A stretch of 35,009 nt of DNA, taken from the NCBI GenBank assembly GCA_029865345.1, contig JAOUHD010000013.1, forward strand, positions 1 through 35,009. The letters run 5' to 3'. The position numbers were made by a program, and so were the translations under genes. Origin of the DNA: Nitrospira sp. (GTDB taxonomy: Bacteria; Nitrospirota; Nitrospiria; Nitrospirales; Nitrospiraceae). The number at the start of each line of letters is the position of its first letter. Positions within the stretch are counted from its first letter, which is position 1. Shown one piece after another: positions 15,945 through 24,264 of the stretch. The notes beneath the pieces are model-generated. The model was given only the letters and a program-made list of their open reading frames with translations. It did no database searches and was not told the origin of the DNA.

Positions 15945-16732
15945 GGCCGGTAGCCTTCCAGATCGACCGTTACGAATTTAAACCCCAGCTCTTTCAGTCT
16001 GGCACTAATTTCCGTACAGCGATTTGATTCCATGAGCCGGGGGAGTTCGTCCTGTGCCAATTCAATCCGCGCAATCTCACCGTGATTTCGCACTCGAAAA
16101 TGACGGAATCCTTCATGATGGAGCACAGCTTCCGCTCCTTCGACGCGGCTTAATTGTTCGCTGGTGATTACGATTCCACGCGGGATTCTTGATGAAAGGC
16201 AGGCAGCGGCCGGCTTGTCCCAATTTGAAAGTCCCAGCTCTTTGGCAAGGATGCGGATATCAGCTTTCGACAGTTCAGCCTCAACGAGCGGGCTTCGCAC
16301 GCCCCATTCCCGAGCCGCTTTGATGCCGGGACGGTCATCACCCAGATCGTCCAGGTTGGTTCCATCGACGACATACGCGGCCGCCCGTGATTGCCGCACA
16401 TTCCCAAGAAGTTGATACAGGTCGGTCTTGCAGTGAAAACAGCGATTCGCGTCGTTTCTCACGAAGTCATCAATGGCCAGCTGATCCGTCTGCACGGTTT
16501 CATGGCGGGCACCGATCTCCTGAGCGATCCGCTCGGCGGCTTCCAACTCGATAGATGGAAACGTCGGTGAGATAGCCGTAATGCCGACCGCCTTCTCGTG
16601 AAGTTGGTCGTGCGCGACTTTCAGAACGAAGGTGCTGTCGATTCCACCGGAATAGGCCACTACGACCGAGCCCATCTCTGTTAGGAGGGTTCGGAGTTGA
16701 TCGAACTTTTGTTGCAAAGTGGGCGATTGCAT
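15923..16732 (-). CDS. larE: LarE-type ATP-dependent sacrificial sulfur transferase
   Basis: A PP-loop ATPase of 269 aa. In the lactate racemase system LarE adenylates pyridinium dicarboxylate mononucleotide and donates sulfur to it for the nickel-pincer cofactor. The PP-loop SGGIDST is at residues 28-34. CFHCK is at 98-102 and DGTNLDDLGDDRPG near 123-136. Cys178 in KPAAACLSSRIP matches the sacrificial cysteine (Cys176 of the Lactobacillus enzyme). larB, larC and larA are not in the window, so the final client is unknown. The gene lies 20 bp downstream of the M16 peptidase pair and is probably cotranscribed. No clear ribosome binding site precedes the ATG. Its stop lies in the 15915-15944 hairpin. 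Confidence 0.85.
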   Translation of the reverse strand: MQSPTLQQKFDQLRTLLTEMGSVVVAYSGGIDSTFVLKVAHDQLHEKAVGITAISPTFPSIELEAAERIAQEIGARHETVQTDQLAIDDFVRNDANRCFHCKTDLYQLLGNVRQSRAAAYVVDGTNLDDLGDDRPGIKAAREWGVRSPLVEAELSKADIRILAKELGLSNWDKPAAACLSSRIPRGIVITSEQLSRVEGAEAVLHHEGFRHFRVRNHGEIARIELAQDELPRLMESNRCTEISARLKELGFKFVTVDLEGYRPGGVTLS

Positions 16733-16752
16733 AAGGTGTGCTGTACTCGAGC

Positions 16753-18150
16753 CTAGTGGCGAACTTTTGCCTTCGCGATATTGCCAACCACGACGAGGGC
16801 GTAGTGCTGAGGGTCCAGGTACTGTTTGGCCACGCGCTGCACGTCCTCTTTCGTCACTCGCTCAATCCATTTTGGGTACTGACTAAAATAGTCGAACCCC
16901 AATCCAAAAAAATCTACTTGCGCCAAGACTTGCGCCAGCTTCGACGTAGAATCCAGCCGTAAGGGGAAGCTGCCCATCAAAAATGCTTTGGCATCCGCCA
17001 ATTCCTGATCGCTGACCGGGGCCTCCCGAATCGCCTTCATTTCGATCAAGACGCCGCTGATGGCCTGATTGGTGGTTTCTGTCCGAGTCTGCAGGTTGAT
17101 CCAGAACGAGCCCGGCATCACCCGCGCATCGTAATGACTCATAATCCCGTATGCCAGCCCCTGTTTATCCCTGATGGAATCCATAAGGCGAGACGAAAAT
17201 CCTCCAGCACCCAGGATATGATTCATGACGGTCACGGCGTAAAAATCAGGATTGGTTCGACTGATTCCAGGGTGACCGATCACAATGGTGGATTGTGTGA
17301 GATCTTTCTCGATGAGCTGCACGGTCTTCTTGTCGATGGCCGTCGGCTTCTTAACCGCTCTGTACGGCACAGCCCCTTTCTTCCACGATCCGAAATGCGT
17401 CTGTACTAGCGTCGTCGCTTGCTCCGCCGTGACGTCACCGACAATGGTCAGGATCACTTGGTTGGGTAGATACTCCTTGGTATAGAAGCTTTGAACCTCA
17501 GCCAAGGTGATCTTACTCAGTGTCTCTTCTGTGCCATTCACTGGCCAACGATAGGGATGGTTCTGGAAGACCAACTGATTGAAGGCCTTCATGGCGACAT
17601 GTCCGGGATCGTCATTGTCGCTAGAAATTTCCCCAAGGATCTGAGATCGGACCCGCTCAAATTCTTGCTTGGGGAAAGCCGGGTGCTGAAGAATATCAGC
17701 CAACAGGGTGAACCCGAGATCGATATCTTTTTTGAGTGTGCGTGCAGATGCGGTTGTATAGTCTTCGCCTGCATGGACCGCCAGCGAGCCACCGACAAAG
17801 TCAATCTGTTCCGCCAGTTGCCTCGAGGATCTGGTTGTTGTCCCTTCATCTAAGAGGCTGGCCACCAAATTTGCCACACCCGCTTTTTCTGGAGGATCCT
17901 GCGCAGCGCCGGCCTTGATCAGGGCATGGATTTCAACGATGGGAAGGAAATGTTGTTCCAGGACGAGTACCGTCATACCGTTGGGAGCGATGAATCTCGT
18001 CGGTGCGATGTCGGCGGCAAGCCCTGTCGTCGTGATACACAGCACGAGTACGGCACATTGGACGAGTCCCATCAAGTAAGGCACTGATCTTTGTTGGATG
18101 GATCGTGGGTCAGCCCCCTGGCCTCTCTTGTTTCTGGATTCCTTACCCAT
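16753..18150 (-). CDS. M16 peptidase-family protein, non-catalytic partner
   Basis: A 465-residue exported member of the M16 (insulinase/processing peptidase) family. The position equivalent to the zinc motif reads KAGVANLVASLLDEGTTTR, so the HxxEH ligands and catalytic Glu are absent. The rest of the fold is intact: two M16 lobes, with the second containing the arginine-tyrosine region (LGAGGFSSRLMDSIRDKQGLAYG). Non-catalytic M16 subunits pair with an active one, as in mitochondrial and some bacterial M16B heterodimers. The active gene is 8 bp upstream, supporting this. The N-terminus has a basic stretch before a hydrophobic segment (about 27-46). GAGG precedes the ATG at 18150. Confidence 0.9.
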   Translation of the reverse strand: MGKESRNKRGQGADPRSIQQRSVPYLMGLVQCAVLVLCITTTGLAADIAPTRFIAPNGMTVLVLEQHFLPIVEIHALIKAGAAQDPPEKAGVANLVASLLDEGTTTRSSRQLAEQIDFVGGSLAVHAGEDYTTASARTLKKDIDLGFTLLADILQHPAFPKQEFERVRSQILGEISSDNDDPGHVAMKAFNQLVFQNHPYRWPVNGTEETLSKITLAEVQSFYTKEYLPNQVILTIVGDVTAEQATTLVQTHFGSWKKGAVPYRAVKKPTAIDKKTVQLIEKDLTQSTIVIGHPGISRTNPDFYAVTVMNHILGAGGFSSRLMDSIRDKQGLAYGIMSHYDARVMPGSFWINLQTRTETTNQAISGVLIEMKAIREAPVSDQELADAKAFLMGSFPLRLDSTSKLAQVLAQVDFFGLGFDYFSQYPKWIERVTKEDVQRVAKQYLDPQHYALVVVGNIAKAKVRH

Positions 18151-18158
18151 GATTGCCT

Positions 18159-19538
18159 CTATGACTTTCCTTCTTGAGCTGTTGCGGGGCTTGATTCTGG
18201 GGGCTTCGGGGGTAAAGGAATAAGAATGCCGATGGTCCGATTGTCTTGGGTCAGATACTGTTTAGCGACGCGTTGGATATCTTTCGCCGTGACTGCGCGG
18301 ATCCGTTCTATGTATTGATCGAGTCGTCGCCAGCCGGCACCGACCGATTCCAATTGTCCCAACAGCATGGCATGACGAAAATTCGAATCCTGCTCAAAGA
18401 CGCGTGAGGCTTCTACCTGATTCTTGGCCCGCTGAAGCTCCTGCTCGGACGGCGGCTCATTCTGAAGCCGGTGAATCTCGCGGTGTAGAGCCTCCTCGAC
18501 CGCTTCTACCTTCGCGGTGGGATTGACCAGTGAGTAGAAATAAAAGAGACCGGGATCCGTCTGGATCAGACTGTACTCTGCCCCCACCGACAAAGAATTC
18601 TTCTGCTCATAGACCAAGTTTTGGTAGAGCCGAGAACTTTTCCCGTGCGAGAGGACCGATTCGAGGATGTCGAGCGCATAGGAGTCCTCGCTCGAATAGT
18701 TGGGTACGCGAAACCCCATCATGACAAACGGCACTTGTGCCTCGCGTTTCAAAAGAAAACGGCGTTCACCTCGCTGTTCCGGTTCCGGCGCCAGGGTTTG
18801 TTTTGGGGAGGGACCTCTGGGAATCGGTTCAAACAGACGCTTGATCGTCGGCAGGAGAACGTCGGACTTGATATCGCCCACAACCACGAGGGTTGCATTG
18901 TTGGGAGAATAAAACGTGTCGTAGTGGCGTTGCAAGTCTTCGAGAGACATCGCATCGAGATCCGCAAACCATCCGATGACCGGCCAATGGTAGGGATGGC
19001 TGAGAAAGGCTTGGGCAAACAGCGCTTCAACCAGCGCACCCTGCGGGTCATCTTCGGATCTGAGGCGGCGTTCTTCTTTCACGACGTCGCGCTCGGTCTG
19101 AAATTCGCTGTGATCGAGAAGGAGGCCCTGCATTCGATCGGCCTCCAGCTCAAGAGCCAGTCCGACACGATCCGCTGCCACGTTCTCAAAATAGGCGGTA
19201 AAGTCTTGTCCGGTAAACGCGTTGTCGATGCCGCCGTTCTTTCTCACGATTTTAGAAAATGAACCTTTCGGATACCGTGCCGTGCCCTTGAACATCATGT
19301 GCTCAAGCATGTGTGAGAGTCCGGCCCTCCCCATCACCTCGTTTCGAGAACCGACTTTGTACCACACCTGCACTGTGGCTACCGGAGCCTTGGGAACTTC
19401 AACCAGCAGCACTTTCATGCCGTTCGAGAGGATGTATTCACTCGGTTCTGCTCCGAGCGAGACCGAGATCGAGCCGAAGACAAGCAGCGCCGTTAAGAGG
19501 TGGATGCGCCAATGATAGTGGATAGTCTGCATGATCAT
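18159..19538 (-). CDS. M16 zinc peptidase, catalytic subunit
   Basis: An exported zinc peptidase of 459 aa. After a signal peptide (about residues 1-30, hydrophobic LLTALLVFGSISVSLG) comes the M16 lobe with the inverted zinc motif HMLEH: His76, Glu79 and His80, with the third ligand in the downstream helix (ERDVVKEERR region). The second lobe has LSHGKSSRLYQNLVYE. It is expected to cleave oligopeptides or small proteins in the periplasm as a heterodimer with the product of the next gene. Two ATGs (19538 and 19532) are possible and no ribosome binding site decides. It is followed by the inactive partner and larE. Confidence 0.92.
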   Translation of the reverse strand: MIMQTIHYHWRIHLLTALLVFGSISVSLGAEPSEYILSNGMKVLLVEVPKAPVATVQVWYKVGSRNEVMGRAGLSHMLEHMMFKGTARYPKGSFSKIVRKNGGIDNAFTGQDFTAYFENVAADRVGLALELEADRMQGLLLDHSEFQTERDVVKEERRLRSEDDPQGALVEALFAQAFLSHPYHWPVIGWFADLDAMSLEDLQRHYDTFYSPNNATLVVVGDIKSDVLLPTIKRLFEPIPRGPSPKQTLAPEPEQRGERRFLLKREAQVPFVMMGFRVPNYSSEDSYALDILESVLSHGKSSRLYQNLVYEQKNSLSVGAEYSLIQTDPGLFYFYSLVNPTAKVEAVEEALHREIHRLQNEPPSEQELQRAKNQVEASRVFEQDSNFRHAMLLGQLESVGAGWRRLDQYIERIRAVTAKDIQRVAKQYLTQDNRTIGILIPLPPKPPESSPATAQEGKS

Positions 19539-19559
19539 GATGAGGTAGAAATTGCCATG

Positions 19560-20660
19560 CTAGCAACGAGTTTCAATAGGTGTCAAGGTAAGGGAGGGTC
19601 GGTTGCTGGGGAGCTCTCCAAGTTGTCCGCAGGCGCCGAGAACGTCCCGTCCTCGGCTCTTTCGAACAAATGCATCGAGGCCGGCATCGCGGAGGATGGA
19701 TTGAAAACGAAGAACCGCCTGTTCGGACGGGCGACGAAAAGGGCTGCCTGGAAATTCATTGAACGGAATCAAGTTGACCTTGCATCGCATGGCTCTGAGC
19801 AATTGAATCAGTCGGCGGGCATCAGCTGCATGATCGTTGACGTCGGCGAGCAGCACATATTCGAAGGTCAGCCGTTGGCGAGGGGCGAGCGGATAGCGGC
19901 GACAGGCAGCCAGGAGTGATTTCAGTGAAGCGATCTCGCTGGCGGCAGGCATCAGCGCTCGTCGCTGTTCTTCAGTGGTGGCATTGAGCGAGATGGCGAG
20001 GTTCACGCCGAGCGCTGCGACCTCCGGAAGGCGAGATGCCAACCCCGCTGTGGACACCGTCAGGCGTCTACGCGACCACCCAAGACCCCACGGTTTGTTG
20101 GTCAACGCAGTCACGGCCGCCTTAAGACTCTCCACATTGGCCAGAGGTTCTCCCATTCCCATGAACACGAGATTTGTAATGTGTTCATCGGAGCTTAGCA
20201 GGTCTTGCGCGGTCAGGATCTGATCGATGATTTCATGAAGCTTGAGGTTGCGTTTCAGTCCCATTCTCCCAGTCAGGCAGAATCCACAATCCAACATGCA
20301 CCCGACCTGAGTTGACACGCAGAGCGTCAGCCGATCCTCATCCGGAATCAGGACGGCCTCGATCGTCAGGCCATCGTCGAGCATCAAGAGCAATTTGCGG
20401 GTTCCGTCCTGGGAGGATAAGATCGTGGTCTGTGCCGAGCGCCCGACCTTAGTGGATGGAGAGAGCGCCATGCGATCATGCATGGGGAGATCTGTCATGT
20501 CGGTGAGCGCCCGCGCGCGCCGTTGATAGAGCCATCGCAAGATTTGCTGTGCGCGATAGTCCGGCCAGTCTTGCGCGCGGACAAACCTGACCATCTGGGG
20601 TTCGGTGAGACCCAAGAGCGTTGTCACGGTACCGGAAGCGATTATCGGGGAGTCGGCCAT
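19560..20660 (-). CDS. rlmN: 23S rRNA (adenine2503-C2)/tRNA methyltransferase RlmN
   Basis: A radical SAM enzyme of 366 aa that methylates C2 of A2503 in 23S rRNA and A37 of some tRNAs. The cluster motif CMLDCGFC (CxxxCxxC) follows CVSTQVG. FMGMGEP, LAISLNATTEEQR, the conserved NLIPFNEFPG and the catalytic C-terminal Cys in GACGQL are present; the other catalytic Cys is in the first motif region. Length is normal. GAGG lies 5 nt before the ATG. It is divergent from the Slt gene (137 bp apart), and its stop is 21 bp upstream of the M16 gene start on the same strand. Confidence 0.95.
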   Translation of the reverse strand: MADSPIIASGTVTTLLGLTEPQMVRFVRAQDWPDYRAQQILRWLYQRRARALTDMTDLPMHDRMALSPSTKVGRSAQTTILSSQDGTRKLLLMLDDGLTIEAVLIPDEDRLTLCVSTQVGCMLDCGFCLTGRMGLKRNLKLHEIIDQILTAQDLLSSDEHITNLVFMGMGEPLANVESLKAAVTALTNKPWGLGWSRRRLTVSTAGLASRLPEVAALGVNLAISLNATTEEQRRALMPAASEIASLKSLLAACRRYPLAPRQRLTFEYVLLADVNDHAADARRLIQLLRAMRCKVNLIPFNEFPGSPFRRPSEQAVLRFQSILRDAGLDAFVRKSRGRDVLGACGQLGELPSNRPSLTLTPIETRC

Positions 20661-20739
20661 ATCATCCTCAACGCTAGGAGCCTACCATAGCGGAAGTCAT
20701 GCCGCATACGGCCATGCCCATCATTGGGTCCGGAAACTT

Positions 20740-20768
20740 CTTTCATTGCCGACAGCTCTGTATATAAT
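20740..20768 (+). promoter_or_regulatory. Promoter for the Slt transglycosylase gene
   Basis: A perfect TATAAT at 20763-20768 with a weak -35 (CTTTCA at 20740-20745, 17-bp spacer). A transcript would start near 20775. This rules out the upstream ATG candidates that the ORF track allows and points to ATG 20797 or 20800. Confidence 0.55.
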
Positions 20769-20796
20769 GAACTCGGATGAGTGTCATCAGGTCATC

Positions 20797-23103
20797 ATGA
20801 TGAAGATTTCTACCAAGTATCGTTCTATCCATGGCTGCGGTCCGGTGGTCGCGTCCATCCTGATGCTCGCCCTCGGAGGGGTTTTCTCATACGACGGGTA
20901 TGCGGCACAGGTTGAGGCCTCCGAACAATCGGCGGTCACTGGCTGTACGACAGCGGAGGAGTGTTTTGTGGCGGCGGCCTGGCCGAAAGAGCGACTCGGT
21001 CAGGCGTTGACGAAAGATCAAGTGGTGGCGCTCAAGCTGGAACGTCTCCGAAAGGTGATGGAAGGATTTCCCGGGACGCAGTGGGCCAAGCGTGCCGGGT
21101 TGCTGTCCGGTGTGATATTGATCGATCGAAATCCCGCTGCCAGTCTGCCATACCTTCGGGCAGCCCAGCGGGATTTTCTCGTGCTCGACGATTACATTCG
21201 ATTCTGGATCGGAGAGGCCTTGCTGCGTCTTGGGGAGGCGAAGGAGGCGGCCAGTATGTTTGAGGGGGTGCCACAAGCGGTCCCCGATTCTAATCTTCTC
21301 AATCAGGTCGCACTCCGTGCCGGGGAAGCGTGGTATCAGGCGTCCAGCTGTCCCGAGGCCGTGTCTTGGTTCGCTAAGGCCCTCAATGTCAATGACAAGG
21401 ACCCTCAGGTCGCTCAGGCTTGGTTACGGTCGGCGTCTTGTTCGCTCCGAGAGAATAAATTGGCGGAAGGACAAGAAACGCTGAAACAGCTGTGGATGAA
21501 GTTTCCGCACACGAAAGAGGCCAAGGAAGCCGAGACTTTGCTTGGGGGCAATATTGGCGGGGTACCGTGGACTGCGGCGCCCGACACATATTATGAGCGC
21601 GCTCAGGCTTTTCTAGGGCAGTCGCTCCACGCAGAGGCCATCGAGGAGCTGAAAAAGTTCCTGGCGCGAGATCCGACCTCCTCTCACCGTGGGGAGGCCA
21701 GGCTGAAATTGGGCATCGCCCAAGTTCGTTTAAAGCTGTACGACCAGGCACGCGAGACCTTTCATGCGTTGACGGCTGAGCGAGAGCCTCGCGCGGATGA
21801 GGCCACTGTCTGGCTGGCGAGGGTCTATCTCAGGCAGGGACTTGGGGGGAAACTCTTGGATCTTTGCCGGACACTCCCGAAGCGAACGGTCACTCCAGAG
21901 CAGAAAGGGCAGATCAATCTATTTGCCGGGATCTGGCTGGAAGATGAGGCACGGTTCGATGAGGCAATCGCGAGGTATCGGCAGGTGGCCAAGTTGGGAG
22001 AACCGGCTTCTCAACGAACTGAAGCACAATGGCGGGAAGGGTGGGTGCTTTACCGAACGGCTCGTTATCAGGAGGCGATCAGCGTGTGGCAGCAGATCGT
22101 CGATCAGAAGGATAGCGATCTAGAGCCACAAGCCCTCTATTGGATTGCACGTTCCTACGGGCATGTGGAAAGTGTGAAGTCAAAGGAGATATTTGCGCTG
22201 CTCTGTCAGCGGTTTCCGCACACCTACTACTGCCAGGTGGCGCACGAACAGAGTGACCTGTCGGTTCCAGGGCAGACGAAACAGGAAGGCTCAGTCGTCG
22301 CGGTCTCGTCCACTCCATCTGCTGCTGAAGTCACGCAGGCTCCGGTCCAGGACAGTCAAGCCAGTAGCCGGATGCAGATTGAGCTCCACCCGGCGTACCG
22401 GCGGGCGGTAGAACTCAGAACGCTCGGTCTTGAGCATGATGCCGCGAGAGAGCTCAGCGCGTTGACGGATCGATATAGCCGTGACTCCGAGGTGTTGGCG
22501 GCATTATCCATCATGTTGAATGAGGTCGGCGCCTACCATCATGCCTTGCGTCTGGTGCGGTCTCGATTCCGTGAAAAGTTAGAGCGAACCGGTGGAGTGG
22601 TCGCAGATGGATTGTGGAGCGTGGCCTATCCCACGGGATTGATTCCTACGATCAAAATGTCGGGAGCGAACGGGGTTGATCCGTTTCTTGTTGCGGCCAT
22701 CATTCGGGAAGAAAGTCAATATGATCGGAGAGCCGTCTCTCGCGTCGGAGCGATCGGATTGATGCAGGTCATGCCTGCCACCGCCAATGCCGTGGCTCAA
22801 CAGCACCGTCTTCCAAGCCTCTCCCGAGAAGATTTGTTTGATCAAGAGACAAATATCCGGATCGGGGCTCGGTATGTCGAGCAACTGTTTACGCAGTTTT
22901 CCGGCAATGTCGTGCAGACGATCGCTGCATACAATGCCGGCCCGATCGTGGTGGGAACTTGGGCGGCAACCTATCGGGGGCGGAGTGAGGATGAATTTGT
23001 CGAGCTGATCCATTATCAGGAGACCAGGCAATACGTCAAACGGGTGTTGCGGAGCTATAAGGAATATCTGCGTCTGGCTGGGATCCAAAAAGCCGTTTCT
23101 TGA
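20797..23103 (+). CDS. slt: Soluble lytic murein transglycosylase, Slt70-like
   Basis: A periplasmic muramidase of about 768 aa. The signal segment is ASILMLALGGVFSYDGYAA. The long middle part (about 60-580) is alpha-helical with tetratricopeptide-like repeats such as ARQGLGGKLLDLCRTLP and AIARYRQVAKLGEP, forming the superhelical ring seen in Slt70. The C-terminal SLT domain contains REESQYDRRAVSRVGAIGLM with catalytic Glu639, then TIAAYNAGP and the RQYVKRVLRSY helix. The track begins 64 codons too early; the start at 20797 fits the TATAAT promoter at 20763, with AGGT just before. Exact start is ambiguous between adjacent ATGs. The stop overlaps the promoter of the next gene. Confidence 0.93.
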   Translation: MMKISTKYRSIHGCGPVVASILMLALGGVFSYDGYAAQVEASEQSAVTGCTTAEECFVAAAWPKERLGQALTKDQVVALKLERLRKVMEGFPGTQWAKRAGLLSGVILIDRNPAASLPYLRAAQRDFLVLDDYIRFWIGEALLRLGEAKEAASMFEGVPQAVPDSNLLNQVALRAGEAWYQASSCPEAVSWFAKALNVNDKDPQVAQAWLRSASCSLRENKLAEGQETLKQLWMKFPHTKEAKEAETLLGGNIGGVPWTAAPDTYYERAQAFLGQSLHAEAIEELKKFLARDPTSSHRGEARLKLGIAQVRLKLYDQARETFHALTAEREPRADEATVWLARVYLRQGLGGKLLDLCRTLPKRTVTPEQKGQINLFAGIWLEDEARFDEAIARYRQVAKLGEPASQRTEAQWREGWVLYRTARYQEAISVWQQIVDQKDSDLEPQALYWIARSYGHVESVKSKEIFALLCQRFPHTYYCQVAHEQSDLSVPGQTKQEGSVVAVSSTPSAAEVTQAPVQDSQASSRMQIELHPAYRRAVELRTLGLEHDAARELSALTDRYSRDSEVLAALSIMLNEVGAYHHALRLVRSRFREKLERTGGVVADGLWSVAYPTGLIPTIKMSGANGVDPFLVAAIIREESQYDRRAVSRVGAIGLMQVMPATANAVAQQHRLPSLSREDLFDQETNIRIGARYVEQLFTQFSGNVVQTIAAYNAGPIVVGTWAATYRGRSEDEFVELIHYQETRQYVKRVLRSYKEYLRLAGIQKAVS

Positions 23104-23128
23104 CAAGATCTTGTGAAGTTTTTATAGT
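23100..23128 (+). promoter_or_regulatory. Strong promoter for zapB-zapA, overlapping the slt stop
   Basis: TTGACA at 23100-23105, 17-bp spacer and TATAGT at 23123-23128 give a near-consensus promoter. The -35 hexamer contains the TGA stop codon of slt. The spacer holds the palindrome ACAAGATCTTGT, a possible operator or the stem of a short terminator followed by five T. Confidence 0.75.
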
Positions 23129-23169
23129 GCGCCACAATCCGTAGGGGCAATAACGAAGAGGGGCTGATT

Positions 23170-23424
23170 ATGTCGTTGGATCGACTTGATGCATTGGAAA
23201 CCAGAATTCGTGACCTGGTGAAGCTTGTCCAAGAATATAAGCGAAAGAATGCGCTCTTAGAGGAAGAGCTCAAGGCGGCTCGCCAGCGGTTGACTTCGCA
23301 GGATGATACGAATCGCCAATGGGAAAAGGAACGGCTAGATATCAAGGCGCGGATCGAAAAAGTCATGAATGAGATGGAGTTGCTTGAAGGTGTCGAAGAT
23401 CCTAAGGAGGTGGCCATTGACTAA
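23170..23424 (+). CDS. zapB: ZapB-like coiled-coil cell division protein
   Basis: A short coiled-coil protein of 84 aa. Nearly the whole length is one heptad-rich helix (LDALETRIRDLVKLVQEYKR, then LLEEELKAARQRL). This is the ZapB layout: a Z-ring stabiliser that bridges ZapA to the division site. Function is inferred from composition, size and its direct overlap with zapA, since coiled coils carry little sequence signal. AGAGGGG lies near the ATG. Its last codons contain AAGGAGG, the ribosome binding site of zapA, and its stop lies inside the zapA start region, so the two are translationally coupled. Confidence 0.8.
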   Translation: MSLDRLDALETRIRDLVKLVQEYKRKNALLEEELKAARQRLTSQDDTNRQWEKERLDIKARIEKVMNEMELLEGVEDPKEVAID

Positions 23425-23713
23425 GACCATTGATGTTGAAATTTATGGTCAACGGTACGCGATCACGGGAGATGGCGATGATGCCTATGTCCGGCGGCTG
23501 GCCAATTTTGTCGACGATCATATGAAACATCTGGCGGAAGGGATGAAGACGACGACCCCATCGAAGTTAGCGGTGCTGACGGCGATCAACCTGGCTCATC
23601 AGCTGTTTGAGTCCGAGAAAAAGCGGGTCCAAGGGGAAGCTGATGTCGAACGGCGGATGGTGACGTTGATGGAATCGATCGATGAGCAGATGCCGACATC
23701 GCTCTTTCGATAG
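23417..23713 (+). CDS. zapA: Cell division protein ZapA
   Basis: A 98-residue ZapA that bundles FtsZ filaments. Seen: the N-terminal beta motif TKTIDVEIYGQRYAITGDGD, the helix YVRRLANFVDDHM and the long C-terminal coiled coil with LAVLTAINLAHQLFESEK. The start is TTG at 23417: AGGAGG lies 6 nt upstream, inside the zapB-like gene, and the frame gives the standard ZapA N-terminus. The track instead starts 16 codons earlier. The zapB-like gene stops at 23424, an 8-bp overlap. In gammaproteobacteria zapA is followed by the 6S RNA gene; here a structured non-coding segment follows. Confidence 0.93.
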   Translation: MTKTIDVEIYGQRYAITGDGDDAYVRRLANFVDDHMKHLAEGMKTTTPSKLAVLTAINLAHQLFESEKKRVQGEADVERRMVTLMESIDEQMPTSLFR

Positions 23714-23730
23714 CGGAGATTCGCCTTGCT

Positions 23731-23759
23731 TTCAAAGAGTCCCTTTGTTAACGTATAGA
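23731..23759 (+). promoter_or_regulatory. Candidate promoter for the structured RNA
   Basis: TTCAAA at 23731-23736, 17-bp spacer, TATAGA at 23754-23759. It lies just after the zapA stop and would start transcription near 23767, about 15 nt before the first arm of the long-range helix. Both hexamers match 4 of 6 or more. Confidence 0.45.
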
Positions 23760-23780
23760 TAGGTGAGTGTGCGGATGAGT

Positions 23781-24152
23781 AGGGAAGAGTGATATCGCCG
23801 ATTGTTGATCGCCTGGAAACGAGTGCTAAGAAAACCACAAGAGAACGTTTATTTGATGGGATACGAAGTGTTCATTCGGTGGATGCTCATGGTATGGGTC
23901 GTGCGCGGGCGGCGTCACGTGGGCGCCCAGCGGCCAGTTTCTGAAATTGAAGCGATCCGGCGAATACCTGCCGGATGGAACGAGTATCTACCCTCCATGC
24001 CTGTTTCGATCGCTAACTCTTTCCAATGGCTGATGTCTGGAAATAGACGCCTGAGGAAGGGCAGAGAGAGAAACTTCCCGAGTATGGCATCGTATCCTGA
24101 CAATCTCTTGCGGTTCCAGGCGGGACGACTCGCGGTCTCCTAAGACTCTTCC
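23781..24152 (+). ncRNA. Candidate structured RNA between zapA and rny (6S-like position)
   Basis: No supported gene lies here; the 113-aa ORF has no domain or ribosome binding site. Four helices nest in order: GGAAGAGT (23783-23790) with ACTCTTCC (24145-24152); CGCCTGGAA (23810-23818) with TTCCAGGCG (24114-24122); CCACAAGAGA (23835-23844) with TCTCTTGCGG (24104-24113), 9 of 10; GGATACGA (23859-23866) with TCGTATCC (24090-24097). Helices two and three abut on the 3' side, leaving a 16-nt bulge on the 5' side. Inside are local hairpins such as ATCCGGC/GCCGGAT (23955-23976) and TTTCCA/TGGAAA (24020-24043). Position matches 6S RNA, but about 370 nt is roughly twice its usual size. RNase P RNA and tmRNA core motifs are absent. 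Strand and ends are inferred. Confidence 0.55.
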
Positions 24153-24187
24153 ATCTCTTCACCTTACATCGTGTTCGCGTTCATTCC

Positions 24188-24224
24188 GCTCAGTCTGAGG
24201 CGGGGGCTCCGCATCAGGTTGAGC
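24188..24224 (+). promoter_or_regulatory. Long imperfect hairpin just upstream of rny
   Basis: GCTCA (24188-24192) pairs with TGAGC (24220-24224), CTGA with TCAG, and GCGG with CCGC, with only two small mismatched steps, giving a 37-nt hairpin about 40 nt before the rny start. No T-run follows, so it is not a standard terminator. It could be a leader structure, perhaps a processing site in the RNase Y message itself; that role is inference. Confidence 0.45.
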
Positions 24225-24264
24225 CTAATTGGATCTGATTGTTTTCAAGAAGGGGGTGACTCCC

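Noticed and set aside
23802-24143. 113-aa ORF between zapA and rny
   Set aside because: No ribosome binding site or domain, and the stretch is better explained by nested RNA helices.
23781-24152. RNase P RNA or tmRNA in the zapA-rny gap
   Set aside because: Size is suitable, but the conserved RNase P core (GAGGAAAGTC type) and the tmRNA tRNA-like ends and CCA are not present on either strand.
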